64,000 nt of DNA from Clostridia bacterium (GCA_018432615.1 JAHDSQ010000002.1:180435-244434); one strand, 5' to 3'; counted from the first letter of the stretch, positions 11,076 to 18,584 are shown. Numbers and translations are program-made. The notes: generated by a model from the letters alone, not told the origin.

Positions 11076-11117
11076 AAAAACCGAGCGCAGGTTCACCTTT
11101 CCGGAACATACCGCTCG
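11076..11117 (-). terminator. terminator hairpin in the ilvD leader
   Basis: On the minus strand CGAGCG pairs with CGCTCG around an interior that can fold further (GTTC with GAAC), followed directly by GGTTTTTATATA. It lies about 70-110 nt ahead of the ilvD start and downstream of a promoter-like element, so read-through must be controlled or partial. No T-box consensus accompanies it and no leader peptide rich in branched-chain codons was found. It could be an attenuator of unknown class or a leaky terminator. Confidence 0.55.
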
Positions 11118-11236
11118 TGCCGTCTATTGTTGTTTAAATTGCCTGATCTGATGAATTTCCCTTGCTGCTAATTCGGCCTGCTTTGTATAACAGTTTTAAA
11201 ATGTACCGCTTATTATATATCAGGTATTTAAATACC

Positions 11237-11266
11237 ATGATACTCCGCTGTTAGGATAACTGTCAA
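11237..11266 (-). promoter_or_regulatory. promoter proximal to ilvD
   Basis: On the minus strand TTGACA (11266-11261) and TATCAT (11242-11237) are separated by 18 bases, a good vegetative sigma match. It would start a transcript about 230 nt ahead of ilvD that passes through the terminator hairpin at 11076-11117. It points away from the HesB-like gene on the plus strand. Confidence 0.5.
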
Positions 11267-11384
11267 TAACATTTTCGCAATTTGCACACTGTATGCATGT
11301 ATTTTTATAAAGCAGACACTTAATTCCTTATTTCTTAGTGGTATGCTACAATATGTTTAAACAATAAGAAAGGATGAAAGCTAT

Positions 11385-11669
11385 ATGGAAATCACCATAT
11401 CACAAAAGGCCTCGAATAAAATCCTCGAACAAATCGGCGAAACACCTTCTAACTACGCCCGTATTACCTTCAAAGGTCACGGCTGAGGCGGTCCCCGCTT
11501 GGGCTTTGCTCTGGATGAGCAAAAAACCGATAATGACAATGAGTATCAGGTCAAAAACATTAACATTCTCATCGACAAGAAATTGGCCAAAGGTCTCAGG
11601 AGCATAGAAGTCGATTACCGCAATTCCTTGTTTGGAAAAGGCTTTATAGTTAACTCCCTAAGCAACTAG
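11385..11669 (+). CDS. HesB/IscA-like selenoprotein (in-frame TGA read as selenocysteine)
   Basis: The frame from the ATG at 11385 runs 33 codons to a TGA at 11484-11486 and then continues for 60 more codons to TAG at 11669, giving 94 residues if TGA is read as selenocysteine. The protein begins MEITISQKASNKILEQIG and has GHG-Sec-GGPRLGFALDE at the position where IscA/HesB proteins have their first conserved cysteine. Sec-containing HesB-like proteins are an established family in anaerobes. The usual C-terminal Cys-Gly-Cys is absent (SLFGKGFIVN instead), so it is not a standard iron-sulfur scaffold. GAAAGGA serves as ribosome-binding site and an extended -10 (TGCTACAAT, 11344-11352) lies upstream. 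A stem-loop after the TGA fits a bacterial SECIS. A plain pseudogene is less likely because the family pattern continues on both sides. Confidence 0.82.
11505..11523 (+). promoter_or_regulatory. bacterial SECIS-like hairpin
   Basis: TTTGCTC (11505-11511) pairs perfectly with GAGCAAA (11517-11523) around the five-base loop TGGAT. The loop starts 25 nt after the TGA at 11484-11486 and has G at its second position; this matches the published bacterial SECIS rules (loop 16-37 nt beyond the TGA, G among the first two loop bases). SelB would bind here to insert selenocysteine. The hairpin lies inside the coding sequence, as usual in bacteria. Confidence 0.65.
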
Positions 11670-11706
11670 CCTCCCGGATATAAAGAAAACTAGGGCTTCC
11701 GATAGT

Positions 11707-12014
11707 ATAAAAAATCCTCTCGTCCCAGACAAACTTCTTCTTTGTCAGGGACGAGAGGAATCTCGCGGTACCACCCAGATTATCCTCATCAGGCCAAAAG
11801 CCTTGAGAATCACCTTCATTAAGTATATTAACGGCTACCACCGGTCCATCCTACTTATGCTCCAGCAAGTTCGGACGAACAGCTCCGGGACGAGTACACT
11901 TAATCTTGTGTGCCGGCTTCCACCTGCCCCGGCTCTCTGTAACACTTCGGTATAAGCATTTCCCATCATCACCACTATATTTATTATCCACTCTTTAAGC
12001 TGCTAAAAAATATT
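11707..12014 (-). ncRNA. T-box riboswitch leader, probable Leu specifier
   Basis: The minus strand contains the T-box hallmark GGGTGGTACCGCG (11776-11764) followed by a strong terminator: an 11-bp stem (11716-11726 with 11748-11758) extended by GACAAA/TTTGTC and ending in ATTTTTTA. Upstream are a stem I region with GCAGGTGGAAGCCGG and a candidate specifier CTC (plus-strand GAG at 11892-11894), a leucine codon also used by the B. subtilis ilv-leu T-box. Uncharged tRNA would favour read-through. The next gene on this strand is ilvD, 0.7 kb away, with the HesB-like gene lying between on the other strand. The specifier assignment is tentative. Confidence 0.85.
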
Positions 12015-12023
12015 ATTGTTAAC

Positions 12024-12052
12024 AGTATAGTGGTGTTAGGTCATGTTGTCAA
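12024..12052 (-). promoter_or_regulatory. promoter of the T-box leader
   Basis: TTGACA (12052-12047) and TATACT (12029-12024) on the minus strand are separated by exactly 17 bases, a near-consensus vegetative promoter, starting transcription just ahead of the T-box stem I and just beyond the DUF378 gene's stop. Confidence 0.7.
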
Positions 12053-12076
12053 TTGTTTTTTTTTGTTATTTTTTAC

Positions 12077-12289
12077 CTACTCTTTTCTGCGGAACCTCTC
12101 TCCAACACGATTTCCCATTAAAAATGTAATTGAATACAATCCCGCTAAACCAACCAGCGTATAAACTATCCTGCTTATGAGGGATGTTTGTCCGCCAAAA
12201 ATTGCTGCCACAAGGTCGAAATTAAACAAACCTATGAGACCCCAATTCAAGGCACCGACGATAACCAAAACGAGAGCAGTGGTATCCAT
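12077..12289 (-). CDS. DUF378 family small membrane protein
   Basis: 70 residues with two predicted membrane segments: ALVLVIVGALNWGLIGLF (about residues 5-22) and IVYTLVGLAGLYSITFLM (about 41-58), with GALNWGL being the DUF378 signature, followed by a basic tail (RFRRKE). Function is unknown; the family is small and widespread in Firmicutes. AAGGAGTG precedes the ATG. It is divergent from the NUDIX gene and directly upstream of the T-box promoter, but its own product has no evident link to amino acid synthesis. Confidence 0.85.
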   Translation of the reverse strand: MDTTALVLVIVGALNWGLIGLFNFDLVAAIFGGQTSLISRIVYTLVGLAGLYSITFLMGNRVGERFRRKE

Positions 12290-12404
12290 AAATTCACTCC
12301 TTCATTATATTAATAAATACAACCATAGCTTACTTTATTCTTCCACAATTTATTCGTATTTTGCACAATTAGTACCCTTACAAATGCCAACGAAAGGATT
12401 TTGC

Positions 12405-13058
12405 ATGATGAAAAGCATCAAAAATAAGCTGAACAACAGAAAAATCGGCATATTGGACAGCAAATCATTCGTCCAACATGCCGTGCTATTGCCTCTCATT
12501 ATGAGACAAAATGAATCCTCTTTATTAAGTGAGCCTTATTTATTATTCGAGGTGCGCTCCTGTCATCTCAAAAACCAGCCCGGAGAAATATGTTTCCCGG
12601 GCGGACGGATTGAAAAAGCGGACACCTGTCCGCTTGATGCGGCTCTCAGAGAAACGGCAGAAGAGTTGGGGATCAGCGAAAAAAGCATTGAAATCTTAGG
12701 AACATTAGATGTCTTATATACCCCTCATCAGCTTCAAGTCCACCCCTTCGTAGGTATCATAAATAGCGATATAGCTTTATCTCCTAATAAGTCCGAAGTA
12801 GAGAAAGTATTCTTTGTTCCCTTGAGTTTTTTTCTCAACAACAGACCGTTTTCCGCCGACGTAACTGTCAAAATGGAACCAAAGGATAACTTCCCTTACC
12901 ATCTCATACCTCAAGGCAAGGACTACAAATGGAGGCAAGGAAAGTATCCCGTGTATTTCTATCAATATAACGAATACATAATCTGGGGCATCACAGCCAG
13001 GATACTGAAACACTTTATCGATATCCTGAGGGACGGTTCTTCTGGCTTTTTGAAATAG
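12405..13058 (+). CDS. NUDIX hydrolase, coenzyme A pyrophosphatase type
   Basis: 217 residues from the ATG at 12405, which has AAAGGA six bases upstream. The Nudix box spans about residues 66-90 (GGRIEKADTCPL then ALRETAEELGI), and the preceding segment LLFEVRSCHLKNQPGEICF matches the UPF0035 motif typical of CoA/acyl-CoA pyrophosphatases (NudL/YeaB group). The predicted reaction splits CoA to 3',5'-ADP and phosphopantetheine. The last ten codons and the stop lie inside a 39-nt sequence repeated at 15335-15373, so the C-terminus may have been reshaped by that element. An isolated gene on the plus strand. Confidence 0.88.
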   Translation: MMKSIKNKLNNRKIGILDSKSFVQHAVLLPLIMRQNESSLLSEPYLLFEVRSCHLKNQPGEICFPGGRIEKADTCPLDAALRETAEELGISEKSIEILGTLDVLYTPHQLQVHPFVGIINSDIALSPNKSEVEKVFFVPLSFFLNNRPFSADVTVKMEPKDNFPYHLIPQGKDYKWRQGKYPVYFYQYNEYIIWGITARILKHFIDILRDGSSGFLK

Positions 13059-13063
13059 TTTTC
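13025..13063. repeat. 39-nt dispersed repeat, copy 1
   Basis: These 39 bases match 15335-15373 in the same orientation at 36 of 39 positions. This copy supplies the end of the NUDIX reading frame (residues LRDGSSGFLK and the stop). Its core GGACGGTTCTTCTGG resembles short dispersed sequences seen in several clostridial genomes, but no transposase is attached. Confidence 0.7.
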
Positions 13064-13108
13064 GGAACCACAAGGACAATTTCTCCTGGTTGAAATCGTA
13101 AGCGTCGT

Positions 13109-14434
13109 CTATGATTTGAACTGCCGTACAAGACCGTCCAGTTCCTTGCTTAACTCAGATAGGATTTCAGAAGCATCCATAACATCTTTTATACTTTGTG
13201 TCTGCTGTTCAATGGTTCCGGCAGCTTCTTCAGTACCCGCAGCCGATTCCTCAGCAATACTCGCTACTTCTTGCAGAGCCGCCCCCGCCTGCTCACTTGA
13301 ACTGGATATTTCGCTAACCAAGACCGCAAGCTCTTTGATTTGACGGGAACTCTCATTATTCCCTTGCAAAATATTATCAAAGGCTTCTCTTGTTCTTTGA
13401 GAGGTTTCCACACCTTTAGTTACCTCAGCGCCCGCCTCTGACATCAATACGGCAACCTCGTTAGTGTTAACTTGAGTCTTTTTTATTAAATCATCAATGT
13501 CATTTGTTGATTCCTGCGATTGTTCGGCAAGTTTTTTTATTTCTTCAGCCACAACCGAAAAACCTCTACCTGCTTCCCCTGCCCTGGCCGCCTCAATAGC
13601 GGCGTTCAAGGCTAGGAGGTTTGTCTGCTCCGCTATGCTATCAATAATTTCTATGATTTTGCCAATTTCCTCTGATTGGGTTTTCATATTGTTAACTGAA
13701 CTCTCAACTCTTTGTGTGTATTCTTTAATTGATCTCATGGCATCAATACTATCAGCAATAGTCTGGTTTCCCCTCTGAGCATTCTCCATAACTTCGTCAG
13801 CGTTTTTATCCAGCAGTTTTGTTTTCTCATTTATACTCCTTATGCCACCAACCACCTCATCCACCGCTTGAGACGTTTCTGCTACCTGCTGGCTTTGTTC
13901 CCCAGCCCCACTGGCGATTTCCTGAACAGTAGCTGCTACCTGTTCACTTGCTGTTTCAATCTGTTTAGTATTTAAGGCAAGCTGTTGACTGCTTGCCGAG
14001 ACATTTTCCATTGCTTTTTGTATTTGAGTAATCAAAAGACGCATATTCTCTGCCGTTTGATTGAAAACGTCCGCAATCTGCCCAAACTCGTCTTTAGTTT
14101 TTAAGTTTATCTTTCCGGATAAGTCATTTTGTCCCATTTTTTCTCCGAATTCAGTTAGTTTATCTAAAGGTTTTTTGATAAACAATCTTATCATAAAGTA
14201 AGCAATCACTGCTGCAAGAAACACGGTAACCGCTACCGTAATCACCTGCAAATAAGTCTGATTGGTTGTAAAGCGTCGACTAAAGTCTAAAAACCAAGCC
14301 TGCAGAGAACTAAGTAATAAAAATGCCAGCACAATTGATACCGTAATCTTAAGTTGTAAACCTGCTCGTACACGAGTATAGGAGGAATTATTTTTCAAAA
14401 AGCGTATTGTGGTAAAATTCTTTTTGTCAGACAA
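13109..14434 (-). CDS. methyl-accepting chemotaxis protein
   Basis: 441 residues. Two membrane segments (about 31-50 and 62-84) are separated by only about ten residues, so there is almost no extracellular sensor. A HAMP domain follows ([16 protein letters not shown]), then a long signalling domain whose hairpin tip contains [20 protein letters not shown]. It should feed CheA from the cytoplasmic side, perhaps sensing membrane or internal state. The start is a TTG with AGAGGTG upstream. It lies 24 nt after the MpsC/DUF2294 gene, so the two are likely co-transcribed. Confidence 0.93.
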   Translation of the reverse strand: MSDKKNFTTIRFLKNNSSYTRVRAGLQLKITVSIVLAFLLLSSLQAWFLDFSRRFTTNQTYLQVITVAVTVFLAAVIAYFMIRLFIKKPLDKLTEFGEKMGQNDLSGKINLKTKDEFGQIADVFNQTAENMRLLITQIQKAMENVSASSQQLALNTKQIETASEQVAATVQEIASGAGEQSQQVAETSQAVDEVVGGIRSINEKTKLLDKNADEVMENAQRGNQTIADSIDAMRSIKEYTQRVESSVNNMKTQSEEIGKIIEIIDSIAEQTNLLALNAAIEAARAGEAGRGFSVVAEEIKKLAEQSQESTNDIDDLIKKTQVNTNEVAVLMSEAGAEVTKGVETSQRTREAFDNILQGNNESSRQIKELAVLVSEISSSSEQAGAALQEVASIAEESAAGTEEAAGTIEQQTQSIKDVMDASEILSELSKELDGLVRQFKS

Positions 14435-14458
14435 AGTAACACCTCTTTCTTCAACGGA

Positions 14459-14833
14459 TTATTTACATTTTTTCGGTTCTTTTTGAATGTCTTGCAAAAA
14501 GAGTATCGTGCCGTGTAACGCATTGGCTTCGACACATAAACCTGCTGAAAAACTTAATACTTTGCAACCTGTTACCTTCTCGATTTCTGAGTATAGCTGC
14601 GGCCTAATATGATTGAGAATTTTTTCCCTGATAAGTATCACCTCCTCCTTACCGTTAGAAATCCTAAGCATTGTCTCTTCCATAGGTATAATCGTTTTAT
14701 AACAATAAAAGGTGGCAATATTTTTGTGTACCCTAATCCACAAATCCTCTGGGCCTTTCCCGAAATATTCCAGATGAAGTTTTATAATGAGTTTTTTCAG
14801 TTCCTTTTCCAGGTTTGATATTGGTTGAAGCAA
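14459..14833 (-). CDS. DUF2294 / MpsC-domain protein
   Basis: 124 residues matching the DUF2294 (MpsC) pattern: LEKELKKLIIKLHLEYFGKGPEDLWIRV at the N-terminus, a central ETMLRISNGKEEVILIRE and SEIEKVTGCKVLSFSAGL. One family member was linked to a bacterial membrane-potential generating system; the general function is unclear. It has no membrane segment. TTG is the likely start, with GGGGGG six bases upstream. It precedes the chemotaxis transducer in the same orientation, which suggests a sensory partner. Confidence 0.75.
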   Translation of the reverse strand: MLQPISNLEKELKKLIIKLHLEYFGKGPEDLWIRVHKNIATFYCYKTIIPMEETMLRISNGKEEVILIREKILNHIRPQLYSEIEKVTGCKVLSFSAGLCVEANALHGTILFLQDIQKEPKKCK

Positions 14834-14986
14834 AGCTGACCCCCCCTATAAAAATAATAAATACGACTATTGCTATATTTTACACTTCTGCGGGCTGCAT
14901 TATTTACAGAATCTACAATAAGTACTCCACCCAACAACGCAATCAATAATTGCTGTTGGGTCCTGGGAATCTTGTTTATTCGCAAT

Positions 14987-15026
14987 AAAAAAGCGCGCTC
15001 ATATCTGTTATTCACGCGCGTTTTTT
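14987..15026. terminator. bidirectional terminator-like hairpin
   Basis: AAAAAAGCGCGC and CGCGCGTTTTTT face each other around about 16 bases; CGCGC pairs with GCGCG, with an A-tract on one side and a T-tract on the other. It would work in either direction. No complete gene ends at it on the plus strand, so what it terminates is unclear. Confidence 0.5.
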
Positions 15027-15081
15027 ATACATTCCCCAGTTTTCACTTTATGTAACATGAGGAACCTTAACATATAAAAAA

Positions 15082-15124
15082 CACACCAAAATTAACCTGC
15101 AAATATGCAGTAAATTTTGGTGTG
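15082..15124. repeat. inverted repeat
   Basis: CACACCAAAATT (15082-15093) and AATTTTGGTGTG (15113-15124) are perfectly complementary, and inside them CTGCA (15097-15101) pairs with TGCAG (15106-15110). The result is a cruciform-like hairpin without a clear T-tract, unlike an ordinary terminator. It could be a mobile-element remnant. Confidence 0.55.
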
Positions 15125-15334
15125 CTTAAAATCCAAACAATCAAAGCCTCAACCAAAAAAGGTTACAATAAATACCAATAATAGTATTTATCACGTTATA
15201 AACAACATAGGTCCTTTTGTTTATGGTTTAGGGACTTATTTCCTATCTATTACCCTCCATTCGACATTCTTTGGCAAATTCCTTCCTCAATAAAAATGCA
15301 CGGATTAATTTTTCCTTATAATCCACAGAGGGAA

Positions 15335-15373
15335 CCTGAGGAACGGTTCTTCTGGCTTTCTTAAATAGTTTTC
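15335..15373. repeat. 39-nt dispersed repeat, copy 2
   Basis: Second copy of the sequence at 13025-13063 (3 mismatches), here in a non-coding stretch about 125 nt upstream of the DUF4143 ATPase start and upstream of its promoter. Confidence 0.7.
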
Positions 15374-15440
15374 ATGTCGATTAGTGTTTGTTTCTGTGCA
15401 TTATTAGTGTGTTTTAGTGTTATTTCTATGAATTTTTTCC

Positions 15441-15469
15441 TTGTTTATTACACTAATAGATGCTATAAT
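15441..15469 (+). promoter_or_regulatory. promoter of the DUF4143 ATPase gene
   Basis: TTGTTT (15441-15446) and TATAAT (15464-15469) are separated by 17 bases, and the ATG follows 30 nt later after GGAG. Confidence 0.6.
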
Positions 15470-15499
15470 ACTGGCAGTTTATGAAAGGAGATTGCCAGT

Positions 15500-16795
15500 A
15501 TGTATAGAAAAGTAAGTGAATACCTAAAAATTTGGAAAACGAGTCCCCACCGCAAGCCATTAATTATCCAAGGAACAAGACAAGTCGGTAAAACCTATTC
15601 GATACTTGAGTTTGGACGTGAATATTATGAGAACGTTGCATATTTTAATTTCGAAACAAATCCCCAACTCATTAAAACATTCGACGAGAACATAGACCCA
15701 TACTACTTGATTCCTATTCTTTCTCGTCTTGCGGGCCAAACCATTATCAAAGAAAAGACACTTATTGTACTGGACGAAATCCAACTCTGCGAACGCGCCC
15801 TCACTTCACTCAAATACTTTTTTGAAAACGCACCGGAATACCACATCATTGTTGCCGGCAGTCTTTTGGGTGTGGCAGTAAACCGTGAAAAGTTCTCCTT
15901 TCCTGTCGGCAAGGCAGATATGATAACCTTATATCCGATGGATATGGAGGAATTTCTGCTTGCCTGTGGCGAAGACGATTTGGTTAAGCACATAAAAGAT
16001 TGTTTTGCCAAAGACAAGCCAATGCCTTCTGTTCTTCACGACGCAGCTCTCAGTTATTATCGACAATACCTTGTTGTTGGCGGTATGCCGGATTGTGTAG
16101 ATAAATACCTTGAAACCAAAAACTTTATTCTGGTCCGTCACACACAGGAAATGATACTTGCCAGCTACCTTAACGATATGAGCAAATACAACACCACCAA
16201 CGAAATCAAGAAAACACGGCTTGTCTACGATAATATTACCGTTCAGCTCGCAAAGAAAAATACGAGGTTTCAGTATAAACTCATCAAAAAAGGCGCAAGA
16301 GCAGCAGAGTTCGAAAACGCTATTGAATGGCTTGTCCTCTCCGGTATCGTTACCCGTATCTATCGTGTCGAGCAACCGAAAAAGCCCCTGGAAAACTACC
16401 GTGATATTGACAACTTTAAAATCTATGTGTCGGATGTCGGTTTGCTGTGTGCAAAAAAAGAGGTTATCCCCGAAGATATTCTCTATCTCTCCAACGAGCT
16501 TGATGACTTCAAGGGCAGTATGGCTGAAAACTATATCTGTTCTCAATTAACAGCCAACGGATACACAAGCTATTACTGGACTTCCAACAGAGAAGCGGAG
16601 GTTGACTTTGTAATCCAGCGAGAAGGAAAAATAATTCCGGTTGAAGTAAAGTCTGCGGACAACACAAAGGCAAAGAGCCTTGGCGTCTATATCGCAGCCT
16701 ACAAACCGGAATACGCCGTAAAGTTTTCAACCAAAAACTTCGGTTTTGAAAATGGGAAAAAGACCGTACCATTGTATGCAGCTTTTTGTATGTAA
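15500..16795 (+). CDS. AAA+ ATPase with DUF4143 nuclease-like domain
   Basis: 431 residues. Walker A is GTRQVGKT (about residues 25-32), Walker B is LIVLDEIQ, and LPATMM-like sensor positions are replaced by HIIVAGSLLGVA with the sensor serine. The C-terminal DUF4143 domain contains REAEVDFVIQ and IPVEVKSAD, the spaced D and ExK of a PD-(D/E)xK-type fold. This large, often horizontally spread family has no firmly established role; proposals include stress and phage-related functions. It has its own promoter and ribosome-binding site and stands alone on the plus strand among repeats, consistent with an acquired gene. Confidence 0.88.
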   Translation: MYRKVSEYLKIWKTSPHRKPLIIQGTRQVGKTYSILEFGREYYENVAYFNFETNPQLIKTFDENIDPYYLIPILSRLAGQTIIKEKTLIVLDEIQLCERALTSLKYFFENAPEYHIIVAGSLLGVAVNREKFSFPVGKADMITLYPMDMEEFLLACGEDDLVKHIKDCFAKDKPMPSVLHDAALSYYRQYLVVGGMPDCVDKYLETKNFILVRHTQEMILASYLNDMSKYNTTNEIKKTRLVYDNITVQLAKKNTRFQYKLIKKGARAAEFENAIEWLVLSGIVTRIYRVEQPKKPLENYRDIDNFKIYVSDVGLLCAKKEVIPEDILYLSNELDDFKGSMAENYICSQLTANGYTSYYWTSNREAEVDFVIQREGKIIPVEVKSADNTKAKSLGVYIAAYKPEYAVKFSTKNFGFENGKKTVPLYAAFCM

Positions 16796-16804
16796 TCATA
16801 AGGC

Positions 16805-18028
16805 CTAATTCAACAACTGGCCTTTCAGAAAGAAATCCATCAGTAAATGCCCTTCGGAAAAGTTTAATCCGGACTCACGAGATGCGTGCTCGTCGTAGGC
16901 CTGCCCTTTATCATCTTTCCTATCGTTGCTTTGATAAATGAGATAAGGAACCGGTTCCGAGGTATGGGTACGCAGTTTCAAGGGTGTCGGGTGATCAGGC
17001 AACACCATGATTTTATACTCCTCCCGCATATTTTCAAGCCCTTCCAAGATGGGCTTGGCAACACGGCTATCAATGTATTCAATGGCTTTCACCTTGTTTT
17101 CTATCTCGTAACGGTGGCCGCACTCATCAGGTCCTTCCAGATGAATATAGACAAAGTCCTGTCCGTTATTAAGGGCTTCCAGAGCAGCCTGGGTCTTACC
17201 CTCATAATTCGTCTGATAATTCCCGGTCACTCCTTCTACATCTATTGATTCCATCCCGGCGCAAATGGCTATACCCTTAATCAAATCAACAGCCGAAATA
17301 ACAGAACCCTTTAAACCATATTTTGTGAAGAAGTTTGGCAAGGCAGGTTTTTTCCCTTCACCCCAAAGCCAGATTGAATTCCCAGGGTTTAGGCCCTTTT
17401 TCTTCCTCTCCAGATTGACCGGGTGTTCCTTCAACAAGGTACTGCTTTTTATCATCATCTCGCTGAAAATATCCCTGTACGGCCCTTTTGGAAGATACTT
17501 CTCTACCTTTCTCCCGATAATATCGTGGGGCGGTGTCAGTTCAAAATCAAAGGGCGCGTTATTCCACAGCAGAATATGACGATAACTGACCCCTGCATAA
17601 AAATTCATATCCTCTTTCCTCAGGTTCATGTTGATGTGCTCCAGTAATCCCCTGGCCTCTTCACTGGAAATCTCGTCCGAGCTATGGTCAAGCATTACCT
17701 TGCTTTCATAAGGCTCATCCTCGGAAAGGGTAACTAGATTACAGCGAAAGACAACATCACTAGGTGCAAGTTCCAAACCAATGCTAATAGCCTCATAAGG
17801 TGAACGTCCCGTGTAGTATTTCTTCGGATCATACCCCATCACAGCCAAATTAGCCGTATCGCTTCCCGGTGCCATCCCGTCGGGAACTGTCTTGACCATT
17901 CCTACCCTGCCATGCCTGGCCAGATAATCAAAGGTGGGGGTTTTAGCGGCCTGAAGAGGCGTTTTCCCTTGCAGTTCGGGAACCGGATAATCGGCCATAC
18001 CGTCTGCCAAAATAACTACATATTTCAT
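16805..18028 (-). CDS. apgM: ApgM-type 2,3-bisphosphoglycerate-independent phosphoglycerate mutase homologue
   Basis: 407 residues of the alkaline-phosphatase superfamily in its ApgM (archaeal-type mutase) form: KYVVILADGMADYPVPEL with the metal-binding Asp, PGSDTANLAVMGYDP with the nucleophilic serine near residue 61, HLEGPDECGH, and VLPDHPTPLKLRTHTSEP near the C-terminus. It may act in glycolysis. Some bacterial members have instead been proposed as functional analogues of homoserine kinase. It follows cobO by 19 nt and ends the cobalamin operon, so a role linked to that pathway (for example phosphate transfer on a threonine- or ribazole-type substrate) is conceivable but unproven. Confidence 0.85.
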   Translation of the reverse strand: MKYVVILADGMADYPVPELQGKTPLQAAKTPTFDYLARHGRVGMVKTVPDGMAPGSDTANLAVMGYDPKKYYTGRSPYEAISIGLELAPSDVVFRCNLVTLSEDEPYESKVMLDHSSDEISSEEARGLLEHINMNLRKEDMNFYAGVSYRHILLWNNAPFDFELTPPHDIIGRKVEKYLPKGPYRDIFSEMMIKSSTLLKEHPVNLERKKKGLNPGNSIWLWGEGKKPALPNFFTKYGLKGSVISAVDLIKGIAICAGMESIDVEGVTGNYQTNYEGKTQAALEALNNGQDFVYIHLEGPDECGHRYEIENKVKAIEYIDSRVAKPILEGLENMREEYKIMVLPDHPTPLKLRTHTSEPVPYLIYQSNDRKDDKGQAYDEHASRESGLNFSEGHLLMDFFLKGQLLN

Positions 18029-18047
18029 CCTTTAACACTCCCATCTG

Positions 18048-18584
18048 TTACTTTTCAATTCCCTCTCGGGCTGTGACACCTTCCTCATAGTAATGCTTAG
18101 CCTGTTTCATCTCCGTAATCAAATCTGCTCTTTGCAAAAGCTCCGCCGGAGCATCTCTTCCGGTTAATACCAACTCGACGTTCTCAGACTTCGTCTCGAT
18201 CAGATGAAAAACCTCAGCAAGGGTCAGCATCCCATGATTTATCGCTGCCATTACCTCATCAAGTATCAACAGGTCACAATCCTGACCCGCGGCGAATTGT
18301 TCTATTTCAGGCATAGCCCTTTGAATACTCCGGCGCAGGTTCTCTTTTTCCTCATCATTAAGCTGCCAAAAGAATTGTTCGCTTTCGGCCGTTCTATATA
18401 TTTTAAAATCGGGATACAGCCTTTTTACGGCCTGTAACTCACCGGAAAAGGAACCTTTTAAGAACTGATACATGACAACCTTCAAGCCACGGCCTGCTGC
18501 TCTCAAGCCTAAACCTAACGCAGCCGTGGTTTTCCCTTTTCCGTCACCGGTATAAATCTGAATGTATCCCTTTTTCATCTCCAC
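18048..18584 (-). CDS. cobO: cob(I)yrinic acid a,c-diamide adenosyltransferase
   Basis: 178 residues of the CobO/BtuR family. The P-loop GDGKGKTTAALGLGLRAAG occurs at about residues 14-32, with VVMYQFLKG after it and DLLILDEVMAAINHGML in the middle. It transfers the adenosyl group of ATP to reduced corrinoid. The start is a GTG with AGGAAGG six bases upstream. It follows cbiJ in the operon and provides the adenosylation step. Confidence 0.94.
   Translation of the reverse strand: MEMKKGYIQIYTGDGKGKTTAALGLGLRAAGRGLKVVMYQFLKGSFSGELQAVKRLYPDFKIYRTAESEQFFWQLNDEEKENLRRSIQRAMPEIEQFAAGQDCDLLILDEVMAAINHGMLTLAEVFHLIETKSENVELVLTGRDAPAELLQRADLITEMKQAKHYYEEGVTAREGIEK

Larger units (their letters stand above)
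14834..15499. other. 666-nt intergenic region with two hairpins and a repeat
   Basis: No credible gene fills this stretch. It holds a GC-stem hairpin with A and T tracts (14987-15026), an AT-rich hairpin (15082-15124), the second copy of the 39-nt repeat (15335-15373) and the promoter of the DUF4143 ATPase. Short open frames on both strands lack ribosome-binding sites. A short minus-strand frame running on from the repeat could be a remnant of a decayed gene. Confidence 0.6.

Noticed and set aside
11009..11236. A leader peptide controlling ilvD by attenuation
   Set aside because: Short frames in the leader have no run of Leu, Ile or Val codons.
11484..11486. The HesB-like gene as a pseudogene broken by a nonsense mutation
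   Set aside because: The family pattern continues in frame past the TGA, the TGA sits at the conserved cysteine position, and a SECIS-like hairpin follows at the right distance.
11650..11841. A 63-codon minus-strand open frame
   Set aside because: It lies inside the T-box antiterminator and terminator; its sequence is that of the RNA structure, and no ribosome-binding site precedes it.
12777..13079. A 100-codon minus-strand open frame opposite the NUDIX gene
   Set aside because: It is antisense to a well-supported NUDIX domain and has no family resemblance of its own; only the repeat gives it part of its sequence.
14797..15015. A 72-codon minus-strand frame upstream of the MpsC-domain gene
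   Set aside because: No ribosome-binding site, no recognisable motif, and it runs through a hairpin region.
15127..15334. A decayed mobile gene on the minus strand next to repeat copy 2
   Set aside because: A frame of about 30 codons with mixed basic residues is visible but has no family match I can name, so I did not list it as a pseudogene.
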